A stretch of DNA of 64,000 bases from Saccharina japonica (GCA_008828725.1 MEHQ01000481.1:730876-794875), one strand, 5' to 3'; counted from the first letter of the stretch, positions 1 to 12,883 are shown. Made by a program: numbers and translations. Notes: a model not told the origin generated them from the letters alone.

Positions 1-995
1 AAAAAAAACGACTCGATTTCGCCGAGATATCCGCGAAAACCCAAAAGTACCAAAAAATCTGATTTTTTACCAGATTTCGACGCTAATTTCACATGACAGC
101 TAAAAAAATCGCCATTCCCGATCAAGCTGAAATTTGGTGTAGACAATGCTTAAGACACAAGGACACGATCGATGCAAATTGCATTGCCCAATTCATCACC
201 CATCAAAAGATACAACAAAAAAACGATTATATACTGAAAACAAGTAATTACGAAAACGGCAGTTTTACTGCGATGCCCCGCTCAATTTTTCACTTTTCGA
301 ACTGATTTTTTTACCACGTATTTGAAATACATATGCGAATGTACTCCGTGTCATCCCTTTTTTTTCTTTTCTTTTTCGGACTAGTTATGACCACTTTTTC
401 ATTTTTACGGATTGTTGGATCGGTCATATATCCTGAGGAAAAAAAAACAAAAAGAAGGGATGACATCGAAAAGGTTTATTGATACTTGAGGAACACCGTG
501 TCAAAAAATCACGTCAAAACACGCATTATTGAGCGGGGCATAGCCGATTGACTGTTCTAGCGGAGTCTTGGCTGGCCCAGCTCGTAAGCCCATACTGTTA
601 TAGGGAGGAGGGCTGTACTAATAGGAAGAATACGTTGCTGGCGACATCGATGATGTCGTGCATGTCGTGCATGGGCAAGGCAGGTGGTTGCCTTTTTCTT
701 CATCGAGGGGCTGGTTATGTTCTTCATGTGTTTTCTTCTTCTTTTTTCTTTTCCCTGAATGTTACGCCTGCCTTGCGACCAATGGACTATTGTTAGACTA
801 CTGGTACTGTCGGAGTAGAGTTTGGTGTTGAATGCATGTGGAGACAGCAGCAGCAACGCCAATATTGCGCCGACGTTTATTTTGAGGTGAGTAGTGAAAG
901 GCTATACTGCTATAGTGAGTGGTGAAGGGTGAAGGCTGGATCAGAAAAAGAAATCGACGGTGGCGGGATATATTTGGACGTGGAAAGAAGGCACC
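1..995. other. Intergenic, no gene recognised
   Basis: AT-rich at the left (poly-A and poly-T tracts), then ordinary unique-looking DNA. The only open frames are short and overlapping on both strands, without family resemblance. I see no splice-linked coding signal. Confidence 0.5.
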
Positions 996-1463
996 TTAAG
1001 GGGCCCCCTTCGGTCATGATGAAACACGAGTACTTGAGAGTTTAAATTTTTTCGTTTTTTTTACAGCAGCAAAACTATTTCTGGAATAATAACACCATAT
1101 CAGTACTCCTTACGGAAAACGGCATAGCTCCAGTTCTAATGCTCACAATTTTTCCCAATGAGTAGTTTCGAAGAGCCTAGATCATGGTCAACATTAAAGG
1201 CACTTTTCGTGACGAACAAGGCGTCTGATCGATATGTCTCTTGAGACACAAATGTTGATCATGATCTAGGCTCTTCGAAACTACTTATTGGGAAAAAATC
1301 TGAGCATTGGAACTGGAGCTATGCCGTTTTCCGTAAGGAGCACTGATATGGTGTTATTATACCAGAAATAGTATTGCTGTTGTAAAAAAACGAAAAATAT
1401 ACCTGGTATATATTTTCAACTCTCAAGTACTCGTGTTTCATCATGACCGAAGGGCCCCCTTAA
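996..1463. mobile_element. Foldback/MITE element, internally deleted copy
   Basis: TTAA at 996 starts a left arm reading GGGGCCCCCTTCGGTCATGA; its inverse ends at TTAA 1460-1463. The left arm runs to about 1196 and the right arm from about 1197. Compared with the longer copy at 37134, the inner end of the left arm and the whole centre are missing. The TTAA borders are shared by both copies, so they are either a target duplication or part of the terminal repeat. No transposase is encoded. Confidence 0.85.
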
Positions 1464-2323
1464 ATACATTATACCAGGTAGTAGGTATGTTACATTATGG
1501 TGGGGATTCCGTCGCTGTTGGGGTATGCGAGGACCAAGAAACGTTTGTTTACTGAGATACTTGAACTTCACAGATTTTAACCCCCGAGCTAAGGATCAGC
1601 GCCGACTGCTAGTTCGGTGGGTATGGAAATCTAACAAAGGCACAATGTGAGGCCACAGTCTGACTGTTTCGCTTTTTTATCGTTCGAAGCGTGCTACGAT
1701 AGAAGTAGCATTTTTTGGCTGAAAAACAAACTGAACGATGGAGCGCCTTAGCCCAAGTTGGTCGGTCTTTCATTCTTGTGTTGATATATTGTTAATTTAT
1801 TTCATGCTTAGGCCCTGGTATTGTTCAATCGGGTATACTGTACTAGCACTTTTTTCCCCTCCAAAATCCCTTTTTGGGTCAGGTATAGAGCTCTACCGTA
1901 GCATGCTCACATGCTACTTATACTCAGCAAGGGCAAGGGTTGCAATCCCTATATAGTCAGTGGCATGGTGTACATCTACTGTAGCAGGGAGAATAAATCA
2001 TGGCCACTGACATGGAGGGGAACTAAACCACGGAAAGCAGTCGTAGCTACTAACGGTTGGGGGTGGCGGAGTCTTGGTGGGGATCGGCCTGGGGTCGAAA
2101 CGATGTTGTTGCTGCTGAGACCACCGTAATAGCTCTTCTTCTTCTTCGCCGAGGACAACATACTATGATAGTAGATACGCTAAGAGGGAGAGGGTACATC
2201 GTTTCCCACTGGGGGGTAGCAGTTGGATGCGATGGGGAGGAGTCAGAAGCATATATCACACCCTATCTTGTTCAGGTCCAAAGGCGATCAGGGGAGAACA
2301 CGACAGGTGTGAGTGAGGACCAA

Positions 2324-2356
<33 letters not shown>

Positions 2357-5300
2357 CGACTCATGTTCCGAGAAGAAACCTGGGTGCGCTACATAAGGAG
2401 CGATGCGGCGGTGGAGAGATGGGTCGGGGGGGGAGGGCGGGGAGTGAGGGAGACAACTTGTCACCAGGGGATCTTATCGCTTGCGTTCGGGGAGGGTGGG
2501 TGTGTGTGTACAGATTGTCATACATTCATTGCTGTAGCCGCAATACAATGGGGGGTGCGTACACCCAGGGGCATCGGGGAAAGGCAACAAACACCGTATT
2601 GGGCGTCGAACGAGTTCATGACAAACAAACAGTATGTGAGAGCGAAGACCGAGGTCCCAGTTTTTGTCTCGGAAGCCTTAGTATGAGGGGGGGGGGGGTA
2701 GATAACGATATATACAGCGTGTATACCAAGGGCCAAGATGGCGAGGTAACGGGGGGATTGACGGAGCCATTAATTTTAAGAATTTCGAAAAATGTCTTGC
2801 GACGCATTGCTAGCAGCGGGCTCCGACCTTGAGCACATATATATATACCGTTGATACATGCACCAAAATTGGAATCACTCCCCCCAAAAAGCGTCAATTG
2901 TTGGGAAATTATAGATCTGTTTTCACGAAGTAATTCATCTACGACGGTTAAAACAGGTTGTGGAACGGTATAACCTGCTGCGATCGGTTATCTACCCATG
3001 CGCATGTTTTCCGGGACGATGCTGCCTCAAACTTCGCAGCCTAAAAGGTCTTGAGTGGATCGGGGTAGAATCCGCGATTTTTTTCGGTTGGATATCTCCG
3101 TGCATATAAGAGAGGACCAGAACATGTTGAGGCGTAGCGCCTACGGAAGCTGTTGGACGACGGCTGGGCAAAACTATTACGCGAGAGTCAGCCTGTACAG
3201 TGATATCGAGACACACGACTTTTTTTTGTCTTTTTATCGTAGCGGAAAATCAGTACATTAATTATGTACCATGTTTTATATGGTCTTCATGTGATAAATG
3301 GCATTTTCGTCTTGTGAACACATGGTGGAAGAAATGTGACTTTTTGTCTTGATTACATACTGTACTTCAAGTATGTACGATGGCGGCGGAAAACCACGAC
3401 GATAATGATGATAGTGTCTGGGAAAATGAGACGTTGCGGGAGTTTTGTCTTGATTAAATGGAACGGGGCAATCGTGACGGGAAAATGTATAACGAAGCAC
3501 GACCGACCCCAGAGAAGCTGCTGTAATTTCGTGTTGTCATCACATATCCCCTTGTCATGGCGTCACCACCGATCCCCCCCCTGTATTTCCAAAGACGAAG
3601 AACGTCAACTACAACAGGTTGCCTTATTAACATGCTTAAATTGGTCATTGTTACATTGTTACCACATAGCAGGCACTGAAGTATCAATACCTGGTATTAG
3701 TAGTGCTCCTGTCACACATGAAATAATAGCAGCATTACGGCTGCGTGCTGAAATTAACGACGACAATGCGGCGGATCCTAAATTACTTGCAATGTATAGA
3801 TGTACTGTTTCAGGATAATAGTATGAGAGTGCGTGGGTGCAGACATGCTGATAATAGTATTAGAGAGAGTGCTTGCCACAAATGGGCAGCATCTGCTATT
3901 GAACAGCAGACGTCACGAAGTGCACGAGAGCAGCTGCTATTAAATGGCAGACTTGCACAAACGCACCAGCGAGTGTGAGAGCAGCTGGCACTGGTAGCAT
4001 TGATGACAGACCTTTCCCAAGAAGATGTTTCTGTATTGATGTGTGCTTGATTATTTCAGTATCTTGTTAGTGAGAGGGCACTCCGGCGCCGAAGCGACGA
4101 TGGGCTATGTTTCAACACCGGAAACACAACAAGCAACAATAACAGCTGCCCATTCGTTAAAAGCACAAAAACGTCCCGATAACACTACACTTGAACACCC
4201 CTGCAAAGCAAAAGAACGAACCAAAACAGCAACAACAGCAAACAACACGTCGCCAGACCCTCTGCACCAACGCTGCTCCCCGACTGCCAGCAAACACGCA
4301 ATACACGCAATACAAAAAGACACAACACATGAGCACAACGAACCGTTTAAGCACAGAAATACTTGGGGGATCTACTTACTACCTTTTCTGCTGTTCATTT
4401 TTTTGACGCTCTCTACTGTAGAATGGCTGTAAACCCTCCCTCACGCTCAATATATATCTACATGGAACCCTAAGCCGTGATATTGTGACCGTCCTCTCTT
4501 ACGTACCATCTTGCTGATCATGTGTTTGTGCAGGAGAGCAGGAGAGCAGGAACAAACGCGTGCGATCGCGACTGAACCTCTCGTATCGTTACGGTTGGAA
4601 GGCTGTAGGAACCACCGAATACAACTTTGTATGAGTAGAGCTACATACATACTGTACCTGGTATGCTATCATATCTACGCAAGTCCTCCTGCCGTTACCC
4701 CCCCCCCCCTCCGGAGACTATTAGTACCATCGTTACCATCGTTATCAAGAGACTCCCCGGCGCAAACGCAACCTATGAAGAACACAAGTACTTCTCAGCG
4801 ATTCGTACACGACCTCGGCACGTTGTCTTGGCATGCCGGAACATAAAATCGAATCATGGTAATACTTCGATACACATGCAGTACTCGTAACTGAAAGAAG
4901 AGCAGCGCTGGTGTCTCTCCCAATGGCGCTTACCGGGGAAAAACGCAACAAGCGAATAGACCTCCGTGCTACTGCTGTAACATGGTGTCCATTGCGCGGG
5001 CGAGCTGTGTTCTCTCGGGTCTGTCCGTCTGTCTCGACGTTTTGTTTAATGTGTAAAATACCAAGACCACGGACAACGATGGCTTGGCGGACGGCAGCCT
5101 AGATTCTCCGTCCCCAAAAAAATGTGCAGTGAAAACAATTACTGGCACCAATACCAGTTCAAAAGTGACGTGCGATACACGCCTGGTGTTCTACTTCTGC
5201 TGAAGGCATATAAACATCGTCGCCCTTAAACTCTTTTTACCCCCGATATCCGTGAAATCCCCATCCCACATCATCTCCCTATTCGACTCCCACACATGCC

Positions 5301-6073
5301 ACACCGCCCGGCTTAGAAACTTCGACGGCACCAATAAATCAGCCACCAAACTGCAGAATTAGCGCTGCCGTGAGGCTGGAGGGCGAGCGTTTCCCGACGT
5401 CCCGACGAAACATCCCCCACTCCTCCTACGGCGTTATCGCAGGCAGCACCCCCTTTTGCTACAAGGCGTGGCCATTAAAAAAAAAAAAAACTGCCCCCGC
5501 TAAAAACACGCGCTCGCACACGCTATATCATACCAAAACCAAACCTTCTACGACCCCTCCGAAGTTCCACGCACAACAAAACATAAAAAACGCACTCCTT
5601 CCAGTCGCCGCTGGAGGGTGCACATGGACTTGTCTAGGCTGAAGGGGGGTTCCCGTCCCTCGTCAAAGAGTGGAACCTGTCGCATTACACTCCCCTGAAT
5701 CATCACGACACCACAAAACACAATAAACAAGACAAAATACAGTTAGTCTTAAGCGGAGTCCAGGAATACACGGTGTTTTGGCTCCAGCCAACGCCGCCCT
5801 CCTCATTTTCCCTAACACCCGCCCACCCCACAACCGTTCTTTTATTGACATAAAAGTTACACCCAATCACCCGCGGTGGAGGCCCTCTATGGGCGCCGTC
5901 GACGATCGGGAACGAGAGCCTGTCGTGACGCGCACCGCGCTTCTTAATCGCGTCAAGCGCGCACCGAAAGGAGCTCCTCCACCATTCCTCCCCAAAAGCC
6001 AACCCCTATCGACTGCTCGACTGCCACAGACGGGGCTCTCTTCCAGCGAAGAAGTGGGTCCAAAAGCCAACCC
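1464..6073. other. Intergenic, repeat-rich, no gene supported
   Basis: Contains a 32-base G run (2324-2355), other homopolymers (2689-2698, 4690-4699), and short palindromes of the TACCTGGTA type (about 1474, 3690, 4655). Frames between about 3570 and 4010 look more protein-like than the surroundings but match nothing I know. Open frames at 2057-2686 exist only because they run through the G tract. Confidence 0.5.
2324..2355 (+). repeat. Poly-G tract of 32 bases
   Basis: Uninterrupted run of G between CAA and TCGAC. The written length may be imprecise because such runs sequence poorly. Confidence 0.9.
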
Positions 6074-6796
6074 CTATCGACTGGTGCCAATGGGGCTCCC
6101 TTCTGGCAAAAAGTGAGTCTTGATGTAGAGGTCGCTGAAGCCCTGTAAGCGCAGAGTTTTGTAGGCGTACTCCGGCCCATGGCACCTCACGGCATCCTGG
6201 ACACTCGCTTTCCCCCCCCAGTCGTCTAAGCTGCCGCCCCGCCTGTGGTATGACCCGCTCGCATTCTTCACCGCTAGCGGCGTCCCCCCGGCGCCCCACG
6301 AGCTCCCACGGGTGCGCAGTAGGTGAGGGCGAGACGGACTCGCCACTTCCTCGGCAGCGTCGTCAATTACGCTGCTCTTCTCGTCTGCCTCTTGGAACAA
6401 GGCACCCACCGGAGAGAGAGGTGCTTCATCCTGGCTATCCTGGCTGTCCTGGTTATCCTGGCCATCCTGGTCGCCCCCCCCCCCCTCGATGTGCAACACG
6501 ATCTCCAAGTCGTCTATGCTGTGGGAGCTGGAATTCAGTTCCGGCTGCTCCGGCTCGTCGAACGCACTGTCGTAGTCCTCCTCCTCCTTGCCGCACGGCG
6601 ACTCCATCAGCTCCACGCCCTCGACGAGATCGTCCTGGCAGGCGTCGCAGTTGCACGGTAAGACGTCGTTGCTCCTGCACCACCCGGTGCTCGTGTCTCG
6701 GTGCATGCGGTAGGCCTCCTTGAAAGCCGCATACTCGGTTCGGCAGTAGAATGTGTTGCTTACTTCTTCCGCGTTCATTTGCTCGATCGTCACCGT
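6074..6796 (-). CDS. Hypothetical protein exon 2 with stop
   Basis: 240 codons plus TAG at 6074-6076, following acceptor CGCTCCAG|ACG. It starts TVTIEQMNAEEVSNTFYCR, then CNCDACQDDLVEG, an acidic stretch (KEEEDYDSAFDEPEQPE), SIDDLEIVLH, and the Gln-Asp repeat GQDNQDSQDSQD encoded by a degenerate ATCCTGG array at 6425-6475. The distal end overlaps a pair of 18-base direct repeats (GCCAACCCCTATCGACTG at 5998 and 6066), so the C-terminus may be recently altered. Confidence 0.6.
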   Translation of the reverse strand, partial: TVTIEQMNAEEVSNTFYCRTEYAAFKEAYRMHRDTSTGWCRSNDVLPCNCDACQDDLVEGVELMESPCGKEEEDYDSAFDEPEQPELNSSSHSIDDLEIVLHIEGGGGDQDGQDNQDSQDSQDEAPLSPVGALFQEADEKSSVIDDAAEEVASPSRPHLLRTRGSSWGAGGTPLAVKNASGSYHRRGGSLDDWGGKASVQDAVRCHGPEYAYKTLRLQGFSDLYIKTHFLPEGSPIGTSR

Positions 6797-9700
6797 CTGG
6801 AGCGGAAAGGGAGGCAGGGAAAAGCACAAAGCAGACAATTGCACCAAATAAGCGACCGTGTTCACAAATTTTGCACCAATAGGCGACCATGCCTACAAAA
6901 TTGCACCAATAGACTAAACGCGACCAGATGTTCCAAATAACAACCTGCCAACGTGATATCAGCGCACAAGAGAGTTGACTTCGAGGAGTACAGACGTCGC
7001 TCGCTCAGCTGAGTACAGACGTCGCTCGCTCAGCTGTCAGCTCGAATAAGGTGAGACGTATCTTATCTTGCACACCAGGTATACAATTAATATGGATCGT
7101 ATTGATTTCCACCCGCGGGGCAAAACAAAAACAAAGTATGAAATACTCGTATATAGTCAGGATTCGCCCTGGTAACACTTCGCACTCTTGACCGAAATTT
7201 GTCCATGGCATATACTCGTGCCTCGCACGTCATCCGTGAAATCAACCAACTAACGTGTAGCCGATACTCAAGCTTGGATGATGATTCATCTGTGGGTCGT
7301 GTTCCACAGTCTCCCTACTAGCCGTATAATAGGTACGGTAGTTACCAGGTACTGCTGTAGACTATGTTTGTGCGCATATTTCATATGACGGCAACGTAAA
7401 GGATGTCGTCTCCCCTGGTGGCCAACTACTAATTAATGGTGGTGTTGCTGGGGCCGACAGAACGACAACAAGACGGCACTTACATCGGGTATACCCGATT
7501 TTGGCCACTGCTCTAGATTAATAGTACATAGTAGTGCCAAACAAGAAGGGGGGGGGGGTCGAATTTCGAATTGAACTTCGGTCCACTTCGTAACGTGCTC
7601 GTACAATGCCAATACGTAATATTACTCGGACTTTGCGTAAGTCATACAGAAAAAGTGCCCGCCGTTCACGTATGTACATATTATATATACATAGTATCGA
7701 TGCTTCATCAAATGTGCCCATCTTTTCGATCAAGCAAGCAATCGTGTTGGCGAGTGTGAGTATTGTACATATACACCGAAGTATGTATCATACACGTATC
7801 ATATACATGCGTCGGCGGGTACTATTTAATACTGCAAACTCTTAGATAAACGCATAGTATATATTATGTATACATACATATAATACATACTGCTGTAGTC
7901 TACGTATTATATACTGGTATGTACGAGCGATTGTTTCCTCCAGTTGTATTATTAATAGCAGACTCGTGCACATTCATTGTTTGTTTTATATGCTACTGAT
8001 CCAACGTATCGAACTCCAGGAGCTCAGGGGCGAAGCCATGAGAAACCATTGAGCAAAGCAGAACGCAATAATGAATTAATTATTTTACTTAACGTGGCAG
8101 ATGCGTCCAGCCCATTTTACCATAAAAACTTACCGGTATCATTTACTTTGGAGGGTATACTACAATGTTGACAGTCATATACCAGTACAAGGTTCCCCTC
8201 CGGGACGTGCCTAGGGGAGTGGCGCAAGGACAAATCGAGAATCTACATGCGATATTGTATCATACGCATATCATATTGTATACTACTGGTATTACATAAA
8301 TACGACGTTATGAAATATCTGCGTATTACTGCTGTACAAATATCATTGTAAAAACTGCACCTACATTTTTGGGGATAAAACATACTCGGAAAATATGATG
8401 GAACCATTACTACTATTGACTCGATCGTTCTCAGAGATTTTTGTTAATGACCTCGCCAAACATTTTATCATATTCGTCAATACTGTAGTTCATTGTTGTG
8501 GCGCTCAAGGTATGGAAGGTCTATGACACACCGCACACACCGCACACGCACGCACACGTGACACATGGGACACAGCAGTGCTCGTACAGCAGTAGTGGTG
8601 GGATAGTATTTGCAGAAGTAGAAAAAGATGCATCGAAGAAAGGGCTGAAACTCTCGACCACACCTGCCTACTACGTAAGAAATCCACTTGGTTTGTGTTT
8701 GCTGTTTGTCTTTTATATGTGGGGTCTGTGTTATCGTGTGCCCGAACTCCGAAAATAATTAATTAACTCTATTTCTGGTACGAAATAATAAAATTGGAAA
8801 TGCGATCTACAGTAATTTTTTTTTGTTTTACCCAGATTGCACCCCCGCACCTGAAAAACAATAATTAAACATCAAAAAAAGATTTGCCCAAATACCGGTA
8901 CAGTATTATTAGTCGCGGCTTGCGCCAGATGCACGACAGGCCGCACATACACCATGCAAGCACAGGCAGGCAGCAGGCAGCAGCGCAGAAGAGAGAGAGA
9001 GGTGTGGTGGCGATTGCTGATGACGGATGCAAGCCTCCGATGAAGCAACCATTCATAGCCACAGCAGTAAACGGCGGACCCGCCACAGTAATGTCTGCTG
9101 CTTGTGCTTCTAGGCGGGGCTGTGACCTCGTTTGTGTTTGCTGCATATTGTCTGATGTCTTGCAGATGGGTGTATCACCCAGGCACGGTGTTACCTGCTG
9201 CTGGTGCTTATGCAGAGTAGTAACGTTGTGCTCTCTGCATGTTCTGTTTCTACCTGTCTGTGGTATACCGATATGTCTGCGCTCTCCTGTGTGTGCGCAT
9301 GACCAGCTCGTGAAATCAGGGCAAACAACAGGACATCACGTATTATTTACTGGCACCTACGTACCAAAAAAAAGCCTCACGCAGAGAAACCAGGGAAATC
9401 GGCTTATCCACTCCCGCGGGAAAAAAAACTTTGAGCGCCCGCCACGCGAGCTACAGTGCTCGGATCGAGCTCAAACCTCGACCAATGTGTCCGGCCGGGC
9501 CTCCCGTGTCGGGGTACTTAGTGTTTTGCCGAAAAGTGCTCGTGCGAAGAGAAAAGTTGCGAAAAGTGCGAAAAATTCACAAACATAACTATACATATTC
9601 AAGTATAACTATAAACTTGTTTGAGCTGGTCGGTGCTACTTGTCAGGTTAATTGCCCGGTGACCCAAAAGGAGGATACCAAAAAAAAGTAATCAGTCGTA

Positions 9701-12700
9701 CTCAGTACCCACGAATAAACGAACGCATACATCTGTTTCGTTCTATATTACTATCAATTAATAGTATTTCCTGCAATTTGTGTATGTGTCCTGCTTTTCG
9801 TATCCAGTACGCGCATACATTTGTCCTGTGTACTGCTGTACTCCGTATTCTCGCTGTCTATTATTAATAATAGGAGTTTCTGACCACAGAGCTGGTACGT
9901 CTCCTTGTTGTATTCGTAGTCTCTAGGATGTAGAATCGGCTCGGGCACGCTGTGAGATGTGTACCCGTCGCGTGCAGGACGTGGATGGTGGAAATCACGA
10001 AGAGCACAACACACAACGAATACTCGTATTATACACACACGAATTCAAGTCGACTACGTACCCTGGTACGTGTGTGTGTGTTCTTCACATTAAACCTTCC
10101 TTTCTACCCGTCGACATCCAGCACACCCAGTGTCCGTGCCGATTCATCCTAAAAAGGTACCAGTTCTGTGGTCACAAAACTACGACACAGAGATACTACG
10201 CTCAGTGCAGTAAGCAGAGCAGACCATGCAATGCCGCCATATATGGTACGTAGGCAAGACAGAATATATGAATATAGATGTTCTCCATGACGCCAGACAG
10301 AAAGTGACGCAAGCAAGCGTGAGCAGAAAACGACCTGCGGTGTTTTATCTTTCTAATATTTCTGTGGTGAATGGCTGTCTGAATGTGTGTACTCTCTGTC
10401 TGTGTGTTTATGATCCGTCCGTTTCAACCCGTCGCCCCAACTGCTCACCATGCTCACCATGGACGACCGCGCGATCGCGCCACGGCGGCGCCACCCTGTC
10501 TGTCTGCGCTGTGGCTACTCGGCTATCATCTTATCTACGGACGGTATGATAGATACTTCGGTATAATAACTACGAAGTGTTGAACATTTAAGTATTTCAA
10601 GACTAACCTACCTGTAGTACTTTCTTATCTTCAGTAAGACCTGCCACCGGCCAGCACGGACGGTGCGGCACTGCGGCACGCAGACAGTAGTAATAGTAGT
10701 AGCAATAATACCATGGAATACATATTGAATTCGTAGGCCCTCGAAGTAATCAAGTTGAGCTTCCATACACCGGACAACGAACACTTGCTTCGCACCATTC
10801 GAAACTTCGAGAGGGGTATATATATACCCGGTATAATGTACGTAAAGTCGAGCTTTCCGTGCGTCATGGAGCTCGCCAGGCTAAGAATGGACGAACAGAC
10901 TACCAGGTACAAGACAAGCCTGAGTTAATACTTAGGCAATTCACTACGTTTTGACTACAAGTATGGACGCCCCGGCTCAAGTTGAGCTTTGCATGCACGG
11001 AACACAAAGTTTCAAGTTCGAGCTTTCAAAAATTTCACTTCTGAAGGCAGAAGAAGGGCCATGGTTGGAGAAACGTAGAACCCAAAAATTAATCTCCTTT
11101 CGGATACTGCAGCAACTATGCTATTCTTAAAAAATAATATGTATGTACCTACCTGGTATAATCTCGTATTATATGTACGTACGTAACTTCTGCGAGTGCA
11201 CGAGAACACACACAACAGCAGTGTTAATATTGAAAGTTAGTATAGTATTACTGCTGTAGGTTAACATTAACAAGAGTGCTGTTTATTAATATTAATAGTG
11301 CTAATAGTGCTCTCGTAGGGTTAGGGTTAGGGACATCCTTCGCCCGACATCGCTACGAGTATGCTATCGCTCTGTCATATAAAATGCGTATCATATATAC
11401 GTACACTCAGCTAGCAAAGATGAGTTTCGACGAAATCCTCGAGCTCACAGCTGTGTTTTTTTTTTAATTTTTTAATATACGTACAGAAGCTAATATAGCT
11501 GCATTGCAGTGGTGGAGATGTGTGTTGTGAGAGCGCCCGTTAAACATACGTACGAGTACTTATTTACAGCGCGGTGCTAAATATGGGGTAGTATGTCAGT
11601 AATATTAACATTCGTAGGATCATATTATAGCATTATAATAGCCCGGTGCGATATGCTTGATTCAGAGAAGAAAATAGCGCAGGGTCCGCGCAACTACATT
11701 TAAAAATAAATTATACTTAAATACCACTTACCACGATGGGTGGGTATGACTGCATGAATCTTCATATCCCGGAGTAAACAAGACCGCCGACTGCCTATGC
11801 CAGTCTCCCGGGGTGCTGCTAATAGTTATTCAATCACATATATATATATCATACTATTAATACCTGGTATTGTTAATAATAGCAATATTAATTATATTAC
11901 AGTCTAAAAATACATACCAGGTACCAGGTACGAGGTACCTATATAGCAGTCGGCGGAGGATACGAAATCAACGTTAGACGCGGTATGATAGGTTTATCAC
12001 TACATACTGTTAATAAATACCCGGCCCCAAACCTATCATGGACGGTAAACAAACACCAGGTATTAATACGTAAAGTACGCGCCAGGGTGCCAGGGTTTAC
12101 GTAGTGCTCTCGCACGTGACGTGTCAATCTGTAGTAAATTGAAACATACCCTGGTACCTGGTATATCATACCATATCATACGAAGTATCATTATATCATA
12201 CGTACCGATATCGTGGGTCAAGCTCAAGCTGGTCAATCGAACACATATATATACTCGTATGCCAAAAACTTATTAATAGTGTGGGGTGATGCATGCTGCG
12301 CGCTTCTTCCGACGGCGAAGCAATTTTACAATTCACCTTGGTGGTTAGTACTATTAATAGGGCTTCATGAGTGAGGTGATTTCGTGGCAAGGCCTACCTT
12401 CACTTCCGGGTTGAACGACACTCGAGCTCTCGTAGACACACGCCGCTCTGCAGCCCGGCCGTCCTCGTCCCCCGACTGTCGAGACGAAGTCGCGCTGCTG
12501 CTCCTGGACAACTGCGCAGTAGAAACCGGAGAGGCTGGCTCCGTCAAGGCGGCACTCTTCGAAGTCATTTTCCCCCGCTTTGACCTAGAGAAGAACACCA
12601 CCACTGATCGCAGCACGCGCTTCCCTCGAGATTTTGATGGGGCAGGCGCCACGGCGGATGTAGCGAAGCCCCCCGGCATAGTGCTGCTTCGCACCAGCCT

Positions 12701-12883
12701 TGGCTTTCCCCATTGGTCTTCGCTGATAGAATCACGGTGGCCGTACGCTAGCATCCCCCGCCGAGACATCTTCAAGTACTGCTCTGCTGCTGCTGCTGTG
12801 TCGTTGCTGTCTTGGATGGCACGGGAGCTGCGCAATAATTTCAGCAGTACAGGCCCAGACAAAGGCAGCAGAAGAACAGTCAA
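6074..12883 (-). CDS. Hypothetical acidic low-complexity protein, two exons
   Basis: Two exons (12883-12398, then 6796-6074) join in phase 0 to give about 402 residues. The join makes a continuous segment RVSFNPEVK-TVTIEQMNAEE, followed by FYCRTEYAAFKEAYRMHR. This layout, a basic VxFNPxVxV stretch and then an aromatic (Y/W)(C/T)R.EY..FK segment, recalls lineage-specific proteins of stramenopiles; I infer that from memory of the pattern and give no function. A Cys pair cluster (CNCDAC) and an acidic Gln/Asp/Ser repeat follow. The gene is head to head with dynein. A further 5' exon is possible because an acceptor-like site (TTGCGCAG) precedes residue 19. The 5.6-kb intron is far longer than any dynein intron here. 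Confidence 0.6.
6425..6475. repeat. Degenerate 9-bp repeat inside the hypothetical gene
   Basis: Repeats of the ATCCTGGCT / GTCCTGGTT type, about five units, encode the Gln-Asp-Ser stretch on the minus strand. Confidence 0.75.
6797..12397 (-). other. Large intron of the hypothetical gene
   Basis: Bounded by GTAGGC (donor) and CTCCAG (acceptor) on the minus strand. It is AT-rich and dense in TA-flanked palindromes (TACTCGTA, TACTGCTGTA, TACCTGGTA types). It holds one copy of the MSFDEILEL repeat (11402-11480) and a short TTAGGG run (11317-11333). No nested gene is supported. Confidence 0.5.
11402..11480 (+). repeat. [13 protein letters not shown] repeat, copy 1
   Basis: About 79 bases (ACTCAGCTAGCAAAGATGAG onward) that recur, inverted and nearly identical, at 16606-16685. 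The sequence contains an ATG opening a short frame [12 protein letters not shown] and then a long T tract. Neither copy continues as an open frame, so this is a repeat rather than a gene. Confidence 0.8.
12398..12883 (-). CDS. Hypothetical protein exon 1
   Basis: 162 codons from the ATG at 12883 to donor GTGAAG|GTAGGC at 12398/12397. The encoded segment is Ser/Arg-rich (KSRGKRVLRS, SRSKRGKM, SSATSSRQSG) and ends RARVSFNPEVK. An alternative beginning at acceptor position 12827 would remove the hydrophobic MTVLLLPLSGPVLLKLL start, which may be intronic rather than a signal sequence. Confidence 0.55.

Noticed and set aside
2057-2686. 209-residue plus-strand open frame
   Set aside because: It is open mainly because it runs through the 32-base G tract (poly-Gly); flanking text shows no domain and the opposite strand is equally open.
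8884-9588. 234-residue plus-strand open frame with many Cys/Val residues
   Set aside because: No recognisable motif, no splice-linked partner, and it lies inside the intron of the minus-strand gene; composition looks like translated repeat DNA.
11317-11333. TTAGGG repeats as an interstitial telomere
   Set aside because: Only about two and a half units, and similar single TTAGGG words occur by chance elsewhere (43168, 57950).
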